NCBI GenBank assembly: GCA_947627195.1
Contig: CANQVC010000002.1
Location: 1-64,000 of the forward strand
Source of the DNA: an uncultured Bacilli bacterium
Lineage (GTDB): Bacteria; Bacillota_I; Bacilli_A; ML615J-28; CAG-698
Reading direction: 5' to 3'
Length of the DNA stretch: 64,000 nucleotides
Shown: one piece after another, positions 16,624-28,741 of the stretch
Layout of the letters: every line of letters begins with the position of its first letter
Numbering within the stretch: the first letter of the stretch is position 1
Position numbers and translations under genes: made by a program
Notes under the pieces: generated by a model
Told to the model about the DNA's origin: nothing
Seen by the model: only the letters and a program-made list of their open reading frames with translations
Databases searched by the model: none

Positions 16624-19442
16624 CTAATGATTTAATATCTTTTTTAAAAATTGTCCAGTGTAACTTTTTTCTTCTTTGATGATATCTTCAGGAGTACCAG
16701 TAAACACGACATTTCCTCCTCTAAATCCTCCTTCAGGACCTAAATCAATTAAACAATCAGCTTGTTTAATGACATCTAAATTATGTTCAATAACAATAAC
16801 TGTTGCTCCTTGATCAACAATATAATTTAAAACATCTAATAATCTTTTAACATCATCACTATGTAACCCTGTAGTTGGTTCATCTAAAACATATAATGTT
16901 TTAGGAGTAATTCTTTTATAAAGTTCACTAGCTAATTTTACTCTTTGAGCTTCCCCTCCTGATAATGTTGTGGCATTTTGTCCTAATTTAACATATCCTA
17001 AACCAACATTATTCATTGTATCAATTTTGTTTTTAATGGCAGGAATATTAGCAAAAAATGTACTAGCTTCTTCCACAGTCATTTCTAACACTTCATAAAT
17101 GTTTTTACCTTTATATTTTACTTCTAATGTTTCTTGATTATATCTTGTTCCATGACATTCTTCACATGGAATATATACATCAGGTAAAAAGTGCATTTCA
17201 ATGCGAATGACACCATCACCCCAACATTTTTCACATCTTCCTCCTTTCACATTAAAGGAGAATCTTCCTTTATTATAACCTCTTGCTTTAGCTTCAACGG
17301 TATTAGCAAATAATTCTCTTATATCATCAAATACCCCTGTATAAGTAGCAGGATTACTTCTTGGTGTTCTACCAATTGGGGATTGGTCTATTTCAATTAT
17401 TTTTTCAATATTTTCCATTCCTTCAATTGAACTACATTTACCAGGAATAACCTTTGAACGATATAATTTCTTTTGTAATGCTTTAACTAATGTTTCATTA
17501 ACTAAAGTAGATTTACCAGATCCACTTACACCTGTAACAACAACAAATTTACCTAAAGGAATATTAACATCAATATGTTGTAAATTATTTTCATAAGCAT
17601 TATGAATTATAATTTGTTTACCATTTCCTTCTCTTCTTTTTTCAGGAATAGGAATAAATAATTTTTTGGATAAATATTTACCTGTAATACTATTATCATT
17701 ATTCATTACTTCAGTTGGGGTTCCACATGCCACAACTTCACCACCATGAACACCAGCTTTAGGACCAATATCGACTAAATAATCAGCTTGACGCATTATT
17801 TCTTCATCATGTTCCACAACTACTAAAGTATTACCTAAATCGCGCATTTCCTTTAAAGCACCAATTAAACGATCATTATCACGAGGATGTAAACCAATAG
17901 ATGGTTCATCTAAAACATATAATACTCCCGTTAAATGAGATCCTATTTGGGTTGCTAAACGAATTCTTTGACTTTCGCCACCAGAAAGAGTACCAGCAGA
18001 ACGGGATAATGTTAAATAATCTAAACCAACTTCTTTAAGAAATGATAAACGATCTTTAATTTCTTTTAAAATAAGTGATGATATTTTTTTATCCATTTCA
18101 CTTAATTCAAGATTATTTAAATAATCATATAATTCAGAAATTGTTAGATCAGTTATTTCCCAAATATTTTTTTCTCCCACACGAACACTTAAAGCAACTT
18201 CAGAAAGTCTATTGCCATGACATGTTGGGCATTCATAATCAGCCATGAATGAACCATAATATTCACGAGCAAAACTTGAAGTAGTTTCACGATATCTTCT
18301 TTCGATTAAATCAGCTATTCCTTCAATAAACTGGGTTTTACGAAAAGTATTTTTACCACGAGATGTTATTTCAAAAGTTATTTCTTCTTTCGAACCATGT
18401 AAAATAATATCTTTTTCAAAATCACTTAAATCACAAAATGGAACATCTTTATCAATATGGTAATATTCTAATAATTTTTCAAAAGTTTGCCATTCGATAT
18501 TTTCCGTGTCAACAATGTTTTTTTGATATCTTAAAGCTCCTTGTCTTAATGATTTTGTCTCATCAGGAACTAATAAATCAATTGAAACTTGTTGCAAAAA
18601 ACCTAACCCTTTACATGTATCACATGCTCCAAATGGGGAATTAAAAGAAAATAAAGCAGGCTCTAATTTAGGGATCGAAAATGAACAATATGGACAAGCT
18701 AAATGTTCACTAAACACTAATTCTTTTCCTTCAACATCAATGACAACTTTACCTTCACTTAAATGAACTGCTGTTTCTAAAGATGCATATAATCTACTTC
18801 TAGTTTCTTTTTTTAGTTTAATTCTATCAATTATAACATCTATGTTATGTTTTTTATTTTTATCTAAATTAATTTCATCACTTATCTCGTACATTTCTCC
18901 ATCAATACGAACTCTAACAAATCCATCTTTTTGTAATAATTCTAAAGTTTTTTCATGTCTTCCTTTTGCTCCATGAACAATAGGGCTCATGATAATCATC
19001 TTTGTTCCTTCTTCATATTCATATAATTTATCACACATTTGTTGAATTGTTTGCGATGCTATTTGAATATGATGAGTTGGACAATATGCTTTACCAATTC
19101 TAGAAAATAATAAACGTAAATAATCATATATTTCTGTTACAGTTCCAACAGTTGAACGAGGATTTTTATTTGTTGTTTTTTGATCAATAGAGATTGCGGG
19201 AGACAATCCTTCAATTGAATCAACATCTGGCTTATGAACATTACCAAGAAATTGACGAGCATATGCTGATAAACTTTCAACATATCTTCTTTGCCCTTCC
19301 GCATATATTGTATCAAAAGCAAGGGATGATTTACCAGATCCAGATAGTCCTGTCATAACTGTTAATTTATCTTTAGGAATTTCTAAATTAACATTTTTTA
19401 AATTATTTTCTCTTGCTCCTTTTATACGTATGTATTTTTGCA

Positions 19443-19443
<1 letters not shown>
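16624..19443 (-). CDS. uvrA: Excinuclease ABC subunit A
   Basis: Damage-recognition ATPase of nucleotide excision repair, working with UvrB (60368-62338 in this window) and UvrC. It has two ABC-type ATPase modules: Walker A GLSGSGKS at 32-39 and a second GVSGSGKST in the C-terminal half, with signature motifs LSGGESQR and LSGGEAQR. Zinc modules are visible as CPYC...CDTC and CEKC...CEEC. 939 residues is the normal length. It starts at 19443 and shares one base with the ligA stop (TAATG), so ligA and uvrA are translationally coupled. A short terminator follows. Confidence 0.98.
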
Positions 19444-21467
<2,024 letters not shown>

Positions 21468-21479
21468 TTATTATACATT

Positions 21480-21508
21480 ATTATAGCACAATTTTACTAT
21501 TTTTAAAA
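21480..21508 (-). promoter_or_regulatory. Possible promoter of ligA-uvrA
   Basis: An extended -10 element (TGTGCTATAAT) is preceded at 17 bp by the weak -35 TTTTAA. The extended -10 makes the -35 less important. Confidence 0.5.
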
Positions 21509-21518
21509 GCTAAAAAAA

Positions 21519-21556
21519 TCTAATTGTATGTAATTAGATAACTAGATACAATTAGA
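21519..21556 (-). terminator. Terminator of the ger operon
   Basis: TCTAATTGTAT and ATACAATTAGA form a perfect 11-bp stem; on the minus strand it is followed by seven T. It lies 14 nt after the gerAB stop. Confidence 0.8.
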
Positions 21557-21569
21557 TTAATTATAAATA

Positions 21570-22655
21570 TTAAGATGAAGATAATATAATATTTTTCTTT
21601 TTTATTTTCTTTTGTTTAATAAAAGTAATAATACATAATATAATCGGAATTATATGAATAAACAAAACGGAAATCATGGCATATATTGGATAAAATTGAA
21701 TAAATTCAGTAATGTTTTGATATAAAACTTGTGACAAAGCTACATTTAAAAATGTAATAGGAAATGATAATACATTAGTTTCTTTAATATTAAATAATTG
21801 TTCTATGCCAATTTTAATCGAATATAAACATATTACTAATTTTATTAAAATAGCAAAGAAAAAGATAATGACACTTAATGATTCTATTCTAACTAAAAAA
21901 TCCATAAAATTAATTATTCCAACTGATGTATATAATGGATAATTAATTTGTAAGACAAAATCATCACCTAAGACACTTATTGTTCTTATTGTAACTAATA
22001 AAAGAATTAAAAAAGAAAATAACATTGCCAGAAAGAAAATATGTTTTTTATATTTAGTATCTTCTGTTTGGCATAAAACATTTATTAATATTACTCCTTC
22101 ACCAAATGGACGAATAATAAATAAAAAAATGTTTTTAATAAAATCTTTTTCATGATATGGATATAATGGTAATAAATATGATAAATTTACATCTTCTAAA
22201 CCTATAATAATAAAGGAAATAATAGAGATTGTTGATAAAATAAAAGCAACTTGTCCAAAACGAGCAAATGTTCTAACACTTGATTTTAATAAAACAATAC
22301 TAACAGCAATAATACTAAGTAAAAGAGGTATTTGAGCTTTATCAACAAGACGGATGGTTGTTACAAATTCCACATAACGAAAGACAATTCTTCCTGATAC
22401 ATATAATATATAAAGGATATATAACATTAATATTATTTTCGCAATCGGTTTAAAAAATGATGAACAAATTATTTCAAATAAACTTTTACCTGGGTGAGAT
22501 CTCATTAAATAATCAATTAAAAAGAAAAAAGGAATACATAAAAAGAAAGAAACTATCATTGCTTGCCATGCATGATATCCATAATTACCAATACTGATAA
22601 TTGATGTACCCATCATAAATAAAATAGAAATTGATAAGGCTTGTCTTGTTTTCAT
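21570..22655 (-). CDS. Spore germination receptor, GerAB-type permease subunit
   Basis: B subunit of a GerA-type germinant receptor in the spore inner membrane; the family belongs to the amino acid/polyamine/organocation (APC) superfamily and contributes to germinant recognition. The 361 residues contain about ten membrane segments. The N-terminus (ALSISILFMMGTSII) and the Pro/Gly-containing PGKSLFEII region match the Spore_permease pattern. It is the last gene of the operon, overlapping the small upstream gene by 4 nt. Which germinant it senses cannot be read from the sequence. Confidence 0.9.
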   Translation of the reverse strand: MKTRQALSISILFMMGTSIISIGNYGYHAWQAMIVSFFLCIPFFFLIDYLMRSHPGKSLFEIICSSFFKPIAKIILMLYILYILYVSGRIVFRYVEFVTTIRLVDKAQIPLLLSIIAVSIVLLKSSVRTFARFGQVAFILSTISIISFIIIGLEDVNLSYLLPLYPYHEKDFIKNIFLFIIRPFGEGVILINVLCQTEDTKYKKHIFFLAMLFSFLILLLVTIRTISVLGDDFVLQINYPLYTSVGIINFMDFLVRIESLSVIIFFFAILIKLVICLYSIKIGIEQLFNIKETNVLSFPITFLNVALSQVLYQNITEFIQFYPIYAMISVLFIHIIPIILCIITFIKQKKIKKKNIILSSS

Positions 22656-22867
22656 ATTTTGTTCCTACCAATTTTATTTAAAATAAGATTTGTGATAGAA
22701 ATTATATCATTTCTTTTTAGATATAAAAAAGTAGCAATTATTAAGATAAATAAACTTATCATAATTAATTTATAATTTTCTTTAAAAAGTACTTTACCTT
22801 TATTATTTTTTATATGAATATATAATTCAATAAAACTACCGATAAACATTATAATTGTAATAATCAT
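22652..22867 (-). CDS. Small two-segment membrane protein, likely germination receptor D subunit
   Basis: The 71-residue protein has two hydrophobic segments (about 2-16 and 31-46) and a basic tail. It lies between the C- and B-subunit genes, 8 nt after gerAC and overlapping gerAB by 4 nt. Small proteins of about 70-80 residues with two membrane segments encoded in germination-receptor operons have been described in Bacillus as D subunits that modulate germination. Size, topology and position all fit; the sequence itself is too short and divergent for me to recognise a family. Confidence 0.7.
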   Translation of the reverse strand: MIITIIMFIGSFIELYIHIKNNKGKVLFKENYKLIMISLFILIIATFLYLKRNDIISITNLILNKIGRNKI

Positions 22868-22875
22868 TTTTTCAC

Positions 22876-23964
22876 CTACTTTGTATGTTGTCCATTACCA
22901 TTTGTTGCTAATGATATTTTACAATCTAATTCGAAGTTTAAATTACAAAAATATTTTAAATAATCATCTTCAATTAAAGAAAAGAATAATGGTTTATGAC
23001 GATATAAATATTGATCAATACTAAATGGATCTATTTTATATTCATTTTGAAATCTTTTAATTATTTTCATTATCATTTCTTGAAATAATTCTTTTAATTT
23101 ATTTTCCATTTTTACTTGTTCATCATAATAATATAAATCATATGGTAACTTTCCTTCATAAAATAAAAATGTTGTTCTGATTTTTACTTTAATTACATTA
23201 TCATTAATTAATTTAAGTGATGTATTATTTGCTACTATTCCTGGCGATAAATTTTCATCAAGTTTAATTGCTCCTTTATCAATGGTATTCCTAATAAACT
23301 TAATGACATTTACTTCTTCTTCAGTTGCATATAATTTTAATTTATCTTCACTAAAAATGGCTGCACCCTTTAAAAATATATGTTTATCTTTTGTATAAAC
23401 ATTAGGTAAAATAAGTGATGCAGTTTTGTTTTTTAATTCATTACTAGCATAATATAACTTAGCATAATCCCATATATTACATCTTTCTCTATTTCCTTCT
23501 AAATCTTCTTGTAGACTTAAAGACATTACAGGAAATGATTGATGTTCAAAATTAAATATATCTTTCGCATTCATGTTTTTCGCAACTAATAAATATGCTG
23601 TTTTACGAATGCTAGGATAATGAATCATAAAATTAATTAAAGGATTAATACCTTTTTTAGCTAATTTATCACCTATTATTACAACACTACAATAATTTAA
23701 ATAAGGTGTTGTGGAATAAAGTTCAGTAAAAGTTTCAATGATATCAGAAATATTTCTACCTTTATAAGATAATTTAATACTACTCATATCAACTGCTTCA
23801 CCTTCATTTTGTTTTAATATTTCCATTGTTATTTCATATTCATCATCATTATAATCAATACCAAGTCCTGAAACAATTGCATAATTTTCTAGTTCTCTTG
23901 TTATACATCCACTTAAAGTAAATAATGAAAGAAATAATAAAATTATTTTAATTTTTTTCTTCAT
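22876..23964 (-). CDS. Spore germination receptor, GerAC-type lipoprotein subunit
   Basis: C subunit of the germination receptor. The signal peptide ends in LSGC (Cys20), the lipidation site. The following NYAIVSGLGIDYND is the conserved start of the GerAC N-terminal domain, and the C-terminal domain includes KELFQEMIMKIIKRFQNE near residue 300. 362 residues is normal. It overlaps gerAA by 17 nt and is followed at 8 nt by the small D-like gene. Confidence 0.92.
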   Translation of the reverse strand: MKKKIKIILLFLSLFTLSGCITRELENYAIVSGLGIDYNDDEYEITMEILKQNEGEAVDMSSIKLSYKGRNISDIIETFTELYSTTPYLNYCSVVIIGDKLAKKGINPLINFMIHYPSIRKTAYLLVAKNMNAKDIFNFEHQSFPVMSLSLQEDLEGNRERCNIWDYAKLYYASNELKNKTASLILPNVYTKDKHIFLKGAAIFSEDKLKLYATEEEVNVIKFIRNTIDKGAIKLDENLSPGIVANNTSLKLINDNVIKVKIRTTFLFYEGKLPYDLYYYDEQVKMENKLKELFQEMIMKIIKRFQNEYKIDPFSIDQYLYRHKPLFFSLIEDDYLKYFCNLNFELDCKISLATNGNGQHTK

Positions 23965-25378
23965 ATTCTTTTCCTTTCGGAATTGGTTTTCTAATAAATG
24001 AATCTTTAACTTTATTAAAATTTAAAGATAAAATATTAGTAAAATAATTTTGATTAAAACTCTTTAAACTTACTAAATGAATAAGTAAAAAACTTGATGC
24101 AATAATTAAACCATGAACACCTAAAATAGCAGCAAAAATTAATAATAATAAGCGAAAGAAAATAAATCCACTACTAAGTTTAGGAGCAATTAATCCGGCA
24201 ACAGCAGTTATAGCTACAACGATAATAACACTCGTACTAACAATTCTTGCTTCAACAGTTGCTTGTCCAATAATAAGTGCTCCAACAATACTAAGTGATG
24301 TACCAAGTAATGCGGAAGCACGAGCGCCTGATTCTCTTAATATTTCAAATAATGTTAATAATAATATGCATTCAACAACAGTGGGAAATGGTACTCCTTG
24401 TCGAGATGCGGAAATACTTAAAGCTAATTTTGTGGGAAGTAATTCTTGATGATACATTAAAAAAGCAACATAAAATGCGGGAATAGATATTGTTAATATG
24501 AAACTAATAAATCTTAATAAACGATTAATAGTTCCATAAAAATAATTCACATAATAATCATCTACTGCATGAAAGTTTTCAATGAATAAAAAAGGAATTG
24601 TACATGCACTAGGAGTACCATCCATTAATAAAACTACTTTCCCTTCCAACAATTTAAAACAAACTACATCAGGTCTTTCAGTATCACCAATTGTTTTAAA
24701 AGGAGAATATGGACAATCTTTTATTTTTTCTTTTAAAATATTAAGATCAAGAGATATGGAATTATCAACTTTATCTAATCGATTATATACTTCATTTAAT
24801 ACTTGATAATCTACTGTTTCTTCTAAATATAGAACAGCTATTTTACCATTATCTTTACCTTTTAAATTAATTATTTTTACTTTTAATAAATGATTTTTTA
24901 AATGTGCTCTTACTAAAGAAATATTAACTAATAAGTTTTCAACGAATCCATCTTTTGGTCCTTTTAATATTTTTTCATTACTTGGTTCTTCAATTCCTCT
25001 TAAAAATGTTTGTTTTGTATCAATTACATAACCTATATTTTGATTTGGAACTAAAACTAAACAATTGCCATTAACGATTTCTAACATAGCATTTTGAAAA
25101 TCATTTACTTGTTTAATATTACTATTTAATATAACATTCTCAATTTTATTCCATTTTTGAATTGGTTTAATAACCATTTCACTTATTTTATCAATACTGC
25201 TCATTCCATTAATATAAAATATTTTACATAATAAGTTATTATTAATATTATTGATATTATATACATCATGAATTATAAATGTGTCATCTTTTTTAAATAT
25301 ATCTTTTAAGATATTTTCATTATTTTCAATTTCATTTGTTATTTTTATATTATTTAAATCATATATTTCTTTTGCCAT
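23948..25378 (-). CDS. Spore germination receptor, GerAA-type subunit
   Basis: A subunit of the germination receptor. The soluble N-terminal domain (about 1-285) includes GPKDGFVENL near residue 145 and DGTPSACTIPFLFIENF before the first membrane segment. The C-terminal membrane domain has four or five segments from about residue 290. I chose the ATG at 25378, which has AGGTG at 7 nt; a GTG three codons upstream lies inside that site. It is the first gene of the order A-C-D-B. No primary-sigma promoter of usable position is seen; a forespore sigma factor would be expected for this family, but I cannot identify its boxes with confidence. Confidence 0.93.
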   Translation of the reverse strand: MAKEIYDLNNIKITNEIENNENILKDIFKKDDTFIIHDVYNINNINNNLLCKIFYINGMSSIDKISEMVIKPIQKWNKIENVILNSNIKQVNDFQNAMLEIVNGNCLVLVPNQNIGYVIDTKQTFLRGIEEPSNEKILKGPKDGFVENLLVNISLVRAHLKNHLLKVKIINLKGKDNGKIAVLYLEETVDYQVLNEVYNRLDKVDNSISLDLNILKEKIKDCPYSPFKTIGDTERPDVVCFKLLEGKVVLLMDGTPSACTIPFLFIENFHAVDDYYVNYFYGTINRLLRFISFILTISIPAFYVAFLMYHQELLPTKLALSISASRQGVPFPTVVECILLLTLFEILRESGARASALLGTSLSIVGALIIGQATVEARIVSTSVIIVVAITAVAGLIAPKLSSGFIFFRLLLLIFAAILGVHGLIIASSFLLIHLVSLKSFNQNYFTNILSLNFNKVKDSFIRKPIPKGKEYEEKN

Positions 25379-25451
25379 TATTTTCACCTAATTATAGTAT
25401 ATGTAAAAAAGAAAATAATATAAAAATTTTAGATTGACAAAATAAAAATGA

Positions 25452-25490
25452 AATAATAAAAGGGCTGACTTTATATATAAAATCAACCCT
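25452..25490 (-). terminator. Terminator downstream of the protease locus
   Basis: On the minus strand AGGGTTGATTTTA pairs with TAAAGTCAGCCCT (13 bp with three G-U) around TATA, followed by TTTTATTATTT. It lies about 120 nt past the small membrane-protein gene at 25612, and separates the protease unit from gerAA. Confidence 0.8.
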
Positions 25491-25545
25491 ATTAATATTG
25501 GCATTATTAATAATTTTACTTTTTTAATAACCTGTAAAATATCCT

Positions 25546-25567
25546 ACTGATGGTTTTTTTCATCAGT
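25546..25567. other. Perfect 7-bp hairpin upstream of the terminator
   Basis: ACTGATG and CATCAGT flank a T-rich (plus) or A-rich (minus) loop. It is not followed by a T-run on the minus strand, so it is probably a 3'-end mRNA hairpin rather than a terminator. Confidence 0.4.
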
Positions 25568-25611
25568 TGAGTTTCTGACAATTCCATTTTTTAAGAGACT
25601 CTTTATATTTA

Positions 25612-26010
25612 TTAATCACACATAATGGATAATTCAGTTATTTTGCCATATAATTTATATTGAAATATTTTGTCATGACTTCCTTTATATTTTGCATAAA
25701 GAAAATCTCCTATTTCTATATATGAACCATCTTTATACATAATTGTATAAACCCAGGAATTCGCACATCTTAGTAGTATAATTCTTTTATTATATTTAGA
25801 TGATTTAATTAAATCAAAAAATTCATCAACTTGTTGATCATTTAAGTCATATTCTTCTACTCCAAGTTTTGTATAAGTAATCTTTTCAATATTTTCTGAT
25901 GGAACTAAAGATTTCATTGATTTTGGAATAAACAAAACACACAACGTAACAACAATAGCTATTAATAATACTCCTATTATTAATGATTTTACCAATTTCT
26001 TTTTAGACAT
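25612..26010 (-). CDS. Small membrane-anchored protein of unknown function
   Basis: I do not recognise the family. The 132 residues comprise a short basic N-terminus, one membrane segment (about 9-29) and an extracytoplasmic domain of about 100 residues. That domain has a conserved-looking pattern: ITYTKLG, DEFFDLIKSS, then WVYTIMYKDGSYIEIGD and a final strand. Two cysteines (Cys105-type in LLRCANSW and the penultimate Cys) could pair outside the cell. It follows the secreted caspase-like protease gene by 24 nt with a GGAGG site, so the two are co-transcribed. A partner or inhibitor role is only inferred from position. Confidence 0.6.
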   Translation of the reverse strand: MSKKKLVKSLIIGVLLIAIVVTLCVLFIPKSMKSLVPSENIEKITYTKLGVEEYDLNDQQVDEFFDLIKSSKYNKRIILLRCANSWVYTIMYKDGSYIEIGDFLYAKYKGSHDKIFQYKLYGKITELSIMCD

Positions 26011-26034
26011 AATATCCTCCTATATAAAAAACAA

Positions 26035-28338
26035 CTAGCAACAAATATCACTATAATTCAATTCAACACCATTGTTTAAATTTGTACATATAGCTTTTTC
26101 TATCTTTAAATTATTACGAGTTTCATAAACACAATATTTTATTTCAATAGGAACAAATACATCATTAATTAAATAATAAACAATATATGATCTAGTATTA
26201 TTTAAAGTCATGATATGATTATCAACAATATTTATTTCATTGATTTTTTTAGACGTTTTTAATATTGGCAAAACTTGTTTATTGTCGACATATACATTAG
26301 AATGTTTAATGTCAGTTATTACACCATCATTTTCATTTATAATATAAAAGTCATTTGTTAAACATCCATTTATCGTACGATATATACGTGTTTTACCATT
26401 TACTTCACATTTATACCACTCACTAGATGTATTTAAACGATTATCTAAATTTGAAATTAATATTGATGTACTATAATCTAATGATGCCTTACTAAAAACA
26501 GCTGAAGAAATTGTTGTATCTGTTTTTCCTGCAATTTCATATTTATGAATATCATCCCATGGCCATGTTATACCATCATCAGCATATTCACATGCATCTT
26601 TTAATGTAGCACCAGATGCAAGTTTTTCAAAAAGTCTATCAGTAAAGGTTTTTGCAGATGGAGAAAAAATTGTAACAGGCCAACCAACTGCAGATCTAGC
26701 ACCTTTATTAACAGCTGCTTGAGTCATTGATAATCCAGTGTTTTCTGAATTTGAAGATTCACATGAAGCCCAAACAACAACTTTTGTATTTTCCATGCTT
26801 GGCAAATTAGATGCATATAAAGCCCCACCAGGTAATGAAATTGACCCTGATCCTCCATGTCCAGCATAAAAGACTATTTCACTATTAATTCTTGCATATC
26901 CTCTTGCATCAATTGCTTTCATATGTGCTGGCGTATGTTGATCATTATAACTAAATTTATGAGTATAATAAATATCTCTTAAATCTGAATATGGATTAGT
27001 TAAATCACTGGTAGTATCGATATTCATACCAGGATAATTAAATCCATACATTACAGCTTGTTGATGTCTTATTTGTAGTTCTGTTACACCAGATGTTGAA
27101 CTACTATAAAACCTTAACTTAATTTTTATTTTACCTTGTTTACCTTTGAAACCAATACATGCATTACTGCCAACGCCACCATCATCATTAACTAATGTGT
27201 CCTCATTTATTCCTTCGATAGTTAAATATGTATTTAATCTCCCTCTTGTTTCAACAACATAATTCAATTCATCAGATAAATAACAATAAAATTCTTTTGT
27301 TTCTCCAGCTTCAATATATACTGGATACTTAATATCTAAAGATAAAGAATTGATACTATCATTATATTTTAAAGAAACTTTTAAATTTTTATTTTTCCAA
27401 TCATCATTATTTACACCTGAAGCCGAATATCTAATGACTATGTCATTGCTACTAAATAAAGTTAATGGTATACTTTCAAAGGTAATATCATAAGTTTTAT
27501 AATTTGTGTTTTCTTCTCCAGAATAATGCTCAATTTGCTTTTCAGCCAATAATTTACTATTATCTTCAACACCATTATATAAAAGCAAATATTGATATCC
27601 ATCAGATACTTCTCTAATATCAATTTGAATAACTATATCAACATATGAATATATACTTTTCATTGCTATAGGAGCGTATTTATAATCAGATGTAGCTATT
27701 CGATCCAATGGTTGGCAATATCTTCCTTCATCAGTAATAGTATATTCTTCATTTCTAATGTAATCATAATCTTTTTCTTCATTAGAATTATTATAGCTTG
27801 AATTAACAGATTGTAGATATTCTATTGAAATATGTAAATTTGAATTTACCCAATTATCATCATTTGTGCCCGAAGCACCATATCTTAATACAATATCATC
27901 TGTAGCAAAGGATGATAATGGAATTTTTGAAAATTCAAAACTATATTTTTGATATGTTTCATTTAACTTACCAGAACCATGTTCAATTTCTTTTGTTCCT
28001 AGCAAAGTACTATTTGATTCAACACCATTATATAAAAATATATATTGATATCCATCATCTATTTCTTTTATATTTATTTCAACTTTAATTGTTATATACA
28101 TATAATTATTCTTCATTTGCAATGGAGAATAATTATAATCAGATGTAGTTATTCTATCCAGAGGTTGATTGAATCTACCACTATCACTAATTGTATACTC
28201 AGTACTTCTAACATACAAATATGTTTGCTCATTTTCATTTGAGGACAAAGCATTTACTTTTAAGTTCATTGTAAAAGACAGAGACGCAATTATCAATAAG
28301 ACAAAAACAAAAATCAATAATCTTTTAATTTTAGTCAT
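26035..28338 (-). CDS. Secreted caspase/CHAT-like cysteine protease with duplicated N-terminal module
   Basis: The 767-residue protein is exported by a signal peptide of about 31 residues. Residues 39-180 and 190-333 are two copies of a beta-rich module (each with EYTI, QPLDRI, TSDY, DGYQY, LLYNGVE, EIEH or QIEH, and DDIVLRY-type blocks). A further beta domain spans about 335-440. The catalytic domain (about 445-610) has the clan CD pattern: FYAGHGG with His494, and VVVWASCESS with Cys526. The following GARSAVGWPV and GATLKDACEYAD resemble CHAT domains. About 150 residues of unknown fold end the protein. It is the first gene of a two-gene unit behind a long leader. Protease activity is inferred from the His/Cys dyad; the substrate is unknown. 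Confidence 0.72.
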   Translation of the reverse strand: MTKIKRLLIFVFVLLIIASLSFTMNLKVNALSSNENEQTYLYVRSTEYTISDSGRFNQPLDRITTSDYNYSPLQMKNNYMYITIKVEINIKEIDDGYQYIFLYNGVESNSTLLGTKEIEHGSGKLNETYQKYSFEFSKIPLSSFATDDIVLRYGASGTNDDNWVNSNLHISIEYLQSVNSSYNNSNEEKDYDYIRNEEYTITDEGRYCQPLDRIATSDYKYAPIAMKSIYSYVDIVIQIDIREVSDGYQYLLLYNGVEDNSKLLAEKQIEHYSGEENTNYKTYDITFESIPLTLFSSNDIVIRYSASGVNNDDWKNKNLKVSLKYNDSINSLSLDIKYPVYIEAGETKEFYCYLSDELNYVVETRGRLNTYLTIEGINEDTLVNDDGGVGSNACIGFKGKQGKIKIKLRFYSSSTSGVTELQIRHQQAVMYGFNYPGMNIDTTSDLTNPYSDLRDIYYTHKFSYNDQHTPAHMKAIDARGYARINSEIVFYAGHGGSGSISLPGGALYASNLPSMENTKVVVWASCESSNSENTGLSMTQAAVNKGARSAVGWPVTIFSPSAKTFTDRLFEKLASGATLKDACEYADDGITWPWDDIHKYEIAGKTDTTISSAVFSKASLDYSTSILISNLDNRLNTSSEWYKCEVNGKTRIYRTINGCLTNDFYIINENDGVITDIKHSNVYVDNKQVLPILKTSKKINEINIVDNHIMTLNNTRSYIVYYLINDVFVPIEIKYCVYETRNNLKIEKAICTNLNNGVELNYSDICC
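27340..28224 (-). repeat. Region encoding the tandem duplicated module of the protease
   Basis: Residues 39-180 (28224 to 27799) and 190-333 (27771 to 27340) align block by block: SGRFNQPLDRITTSDY against EGRYCQPLDRIATSDY, and IDDGYQYIFLYNGVE against VSDGYQYLLLYNGVE. This is an in-frame tandem duplication of about 145 residues. Confidence 0.9.
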
Positions 28339-28655
28339 TTTTAAATCTCCTTTTTAAAAACCTAATTAAATTTAATGCTAATTCATATTAAATTAAAAAA
28401 TAACGCTACAGTATGATAATGAATTCCATTTTAATAACACTCAAATAGTTATTAAAACGATTAGTAAAATAAACAAAATAACTTTAACACCTGTAGTTAA
28501 TTCTACATTAATAAAATATTAAAAAGCAAATAATAAAAATATTATTCAATCAACATAATATATAAGATATGAAGATTTAATTAATATTCTTAAGACACCT
28601 AATCTAGATATCTTTTTTGACCCCTCCTTTTTAATGAAATCGTTTTTCTAACTAT
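28339..28655 (-). other. Long 5' leader of the protease gene
   Basis: About 310 nt separate the promoter at 28656-28684 from the protease start. The start itself has AAGGAG. Early in the leader a second strong site, AAAGGAGGGG (about 28624-28633), is not followed by ATG, GTG or TTG at usable spacing; the frame after it reads ISRLGVLRILIKSSYLIYYV and stops. Just after that site AAGATATC pairs with GGTGTCTT around a 7-nt loop. I see no known riboswitch. It may be a regulatory leader or the relic of a leader peptide. Confidence 0.5.
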
Positions 28656-28684
28656 ATTATATAATATATCAATTTATATTACAA
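28656..28684 (-). promoter_or_regulatory. Promoter of the protease unit
   Basis: TTGTAA and TATAAT are separated by 17 bp on the minus strand, the best match upstream of the protease gene. Confidence 0.6.
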
Positions 28685-28741
28685 GCGGAAAATAAAAAAA
28701 TAATTTTATACTCTTTTTTTATGTTTCATATGTTTTTTATT

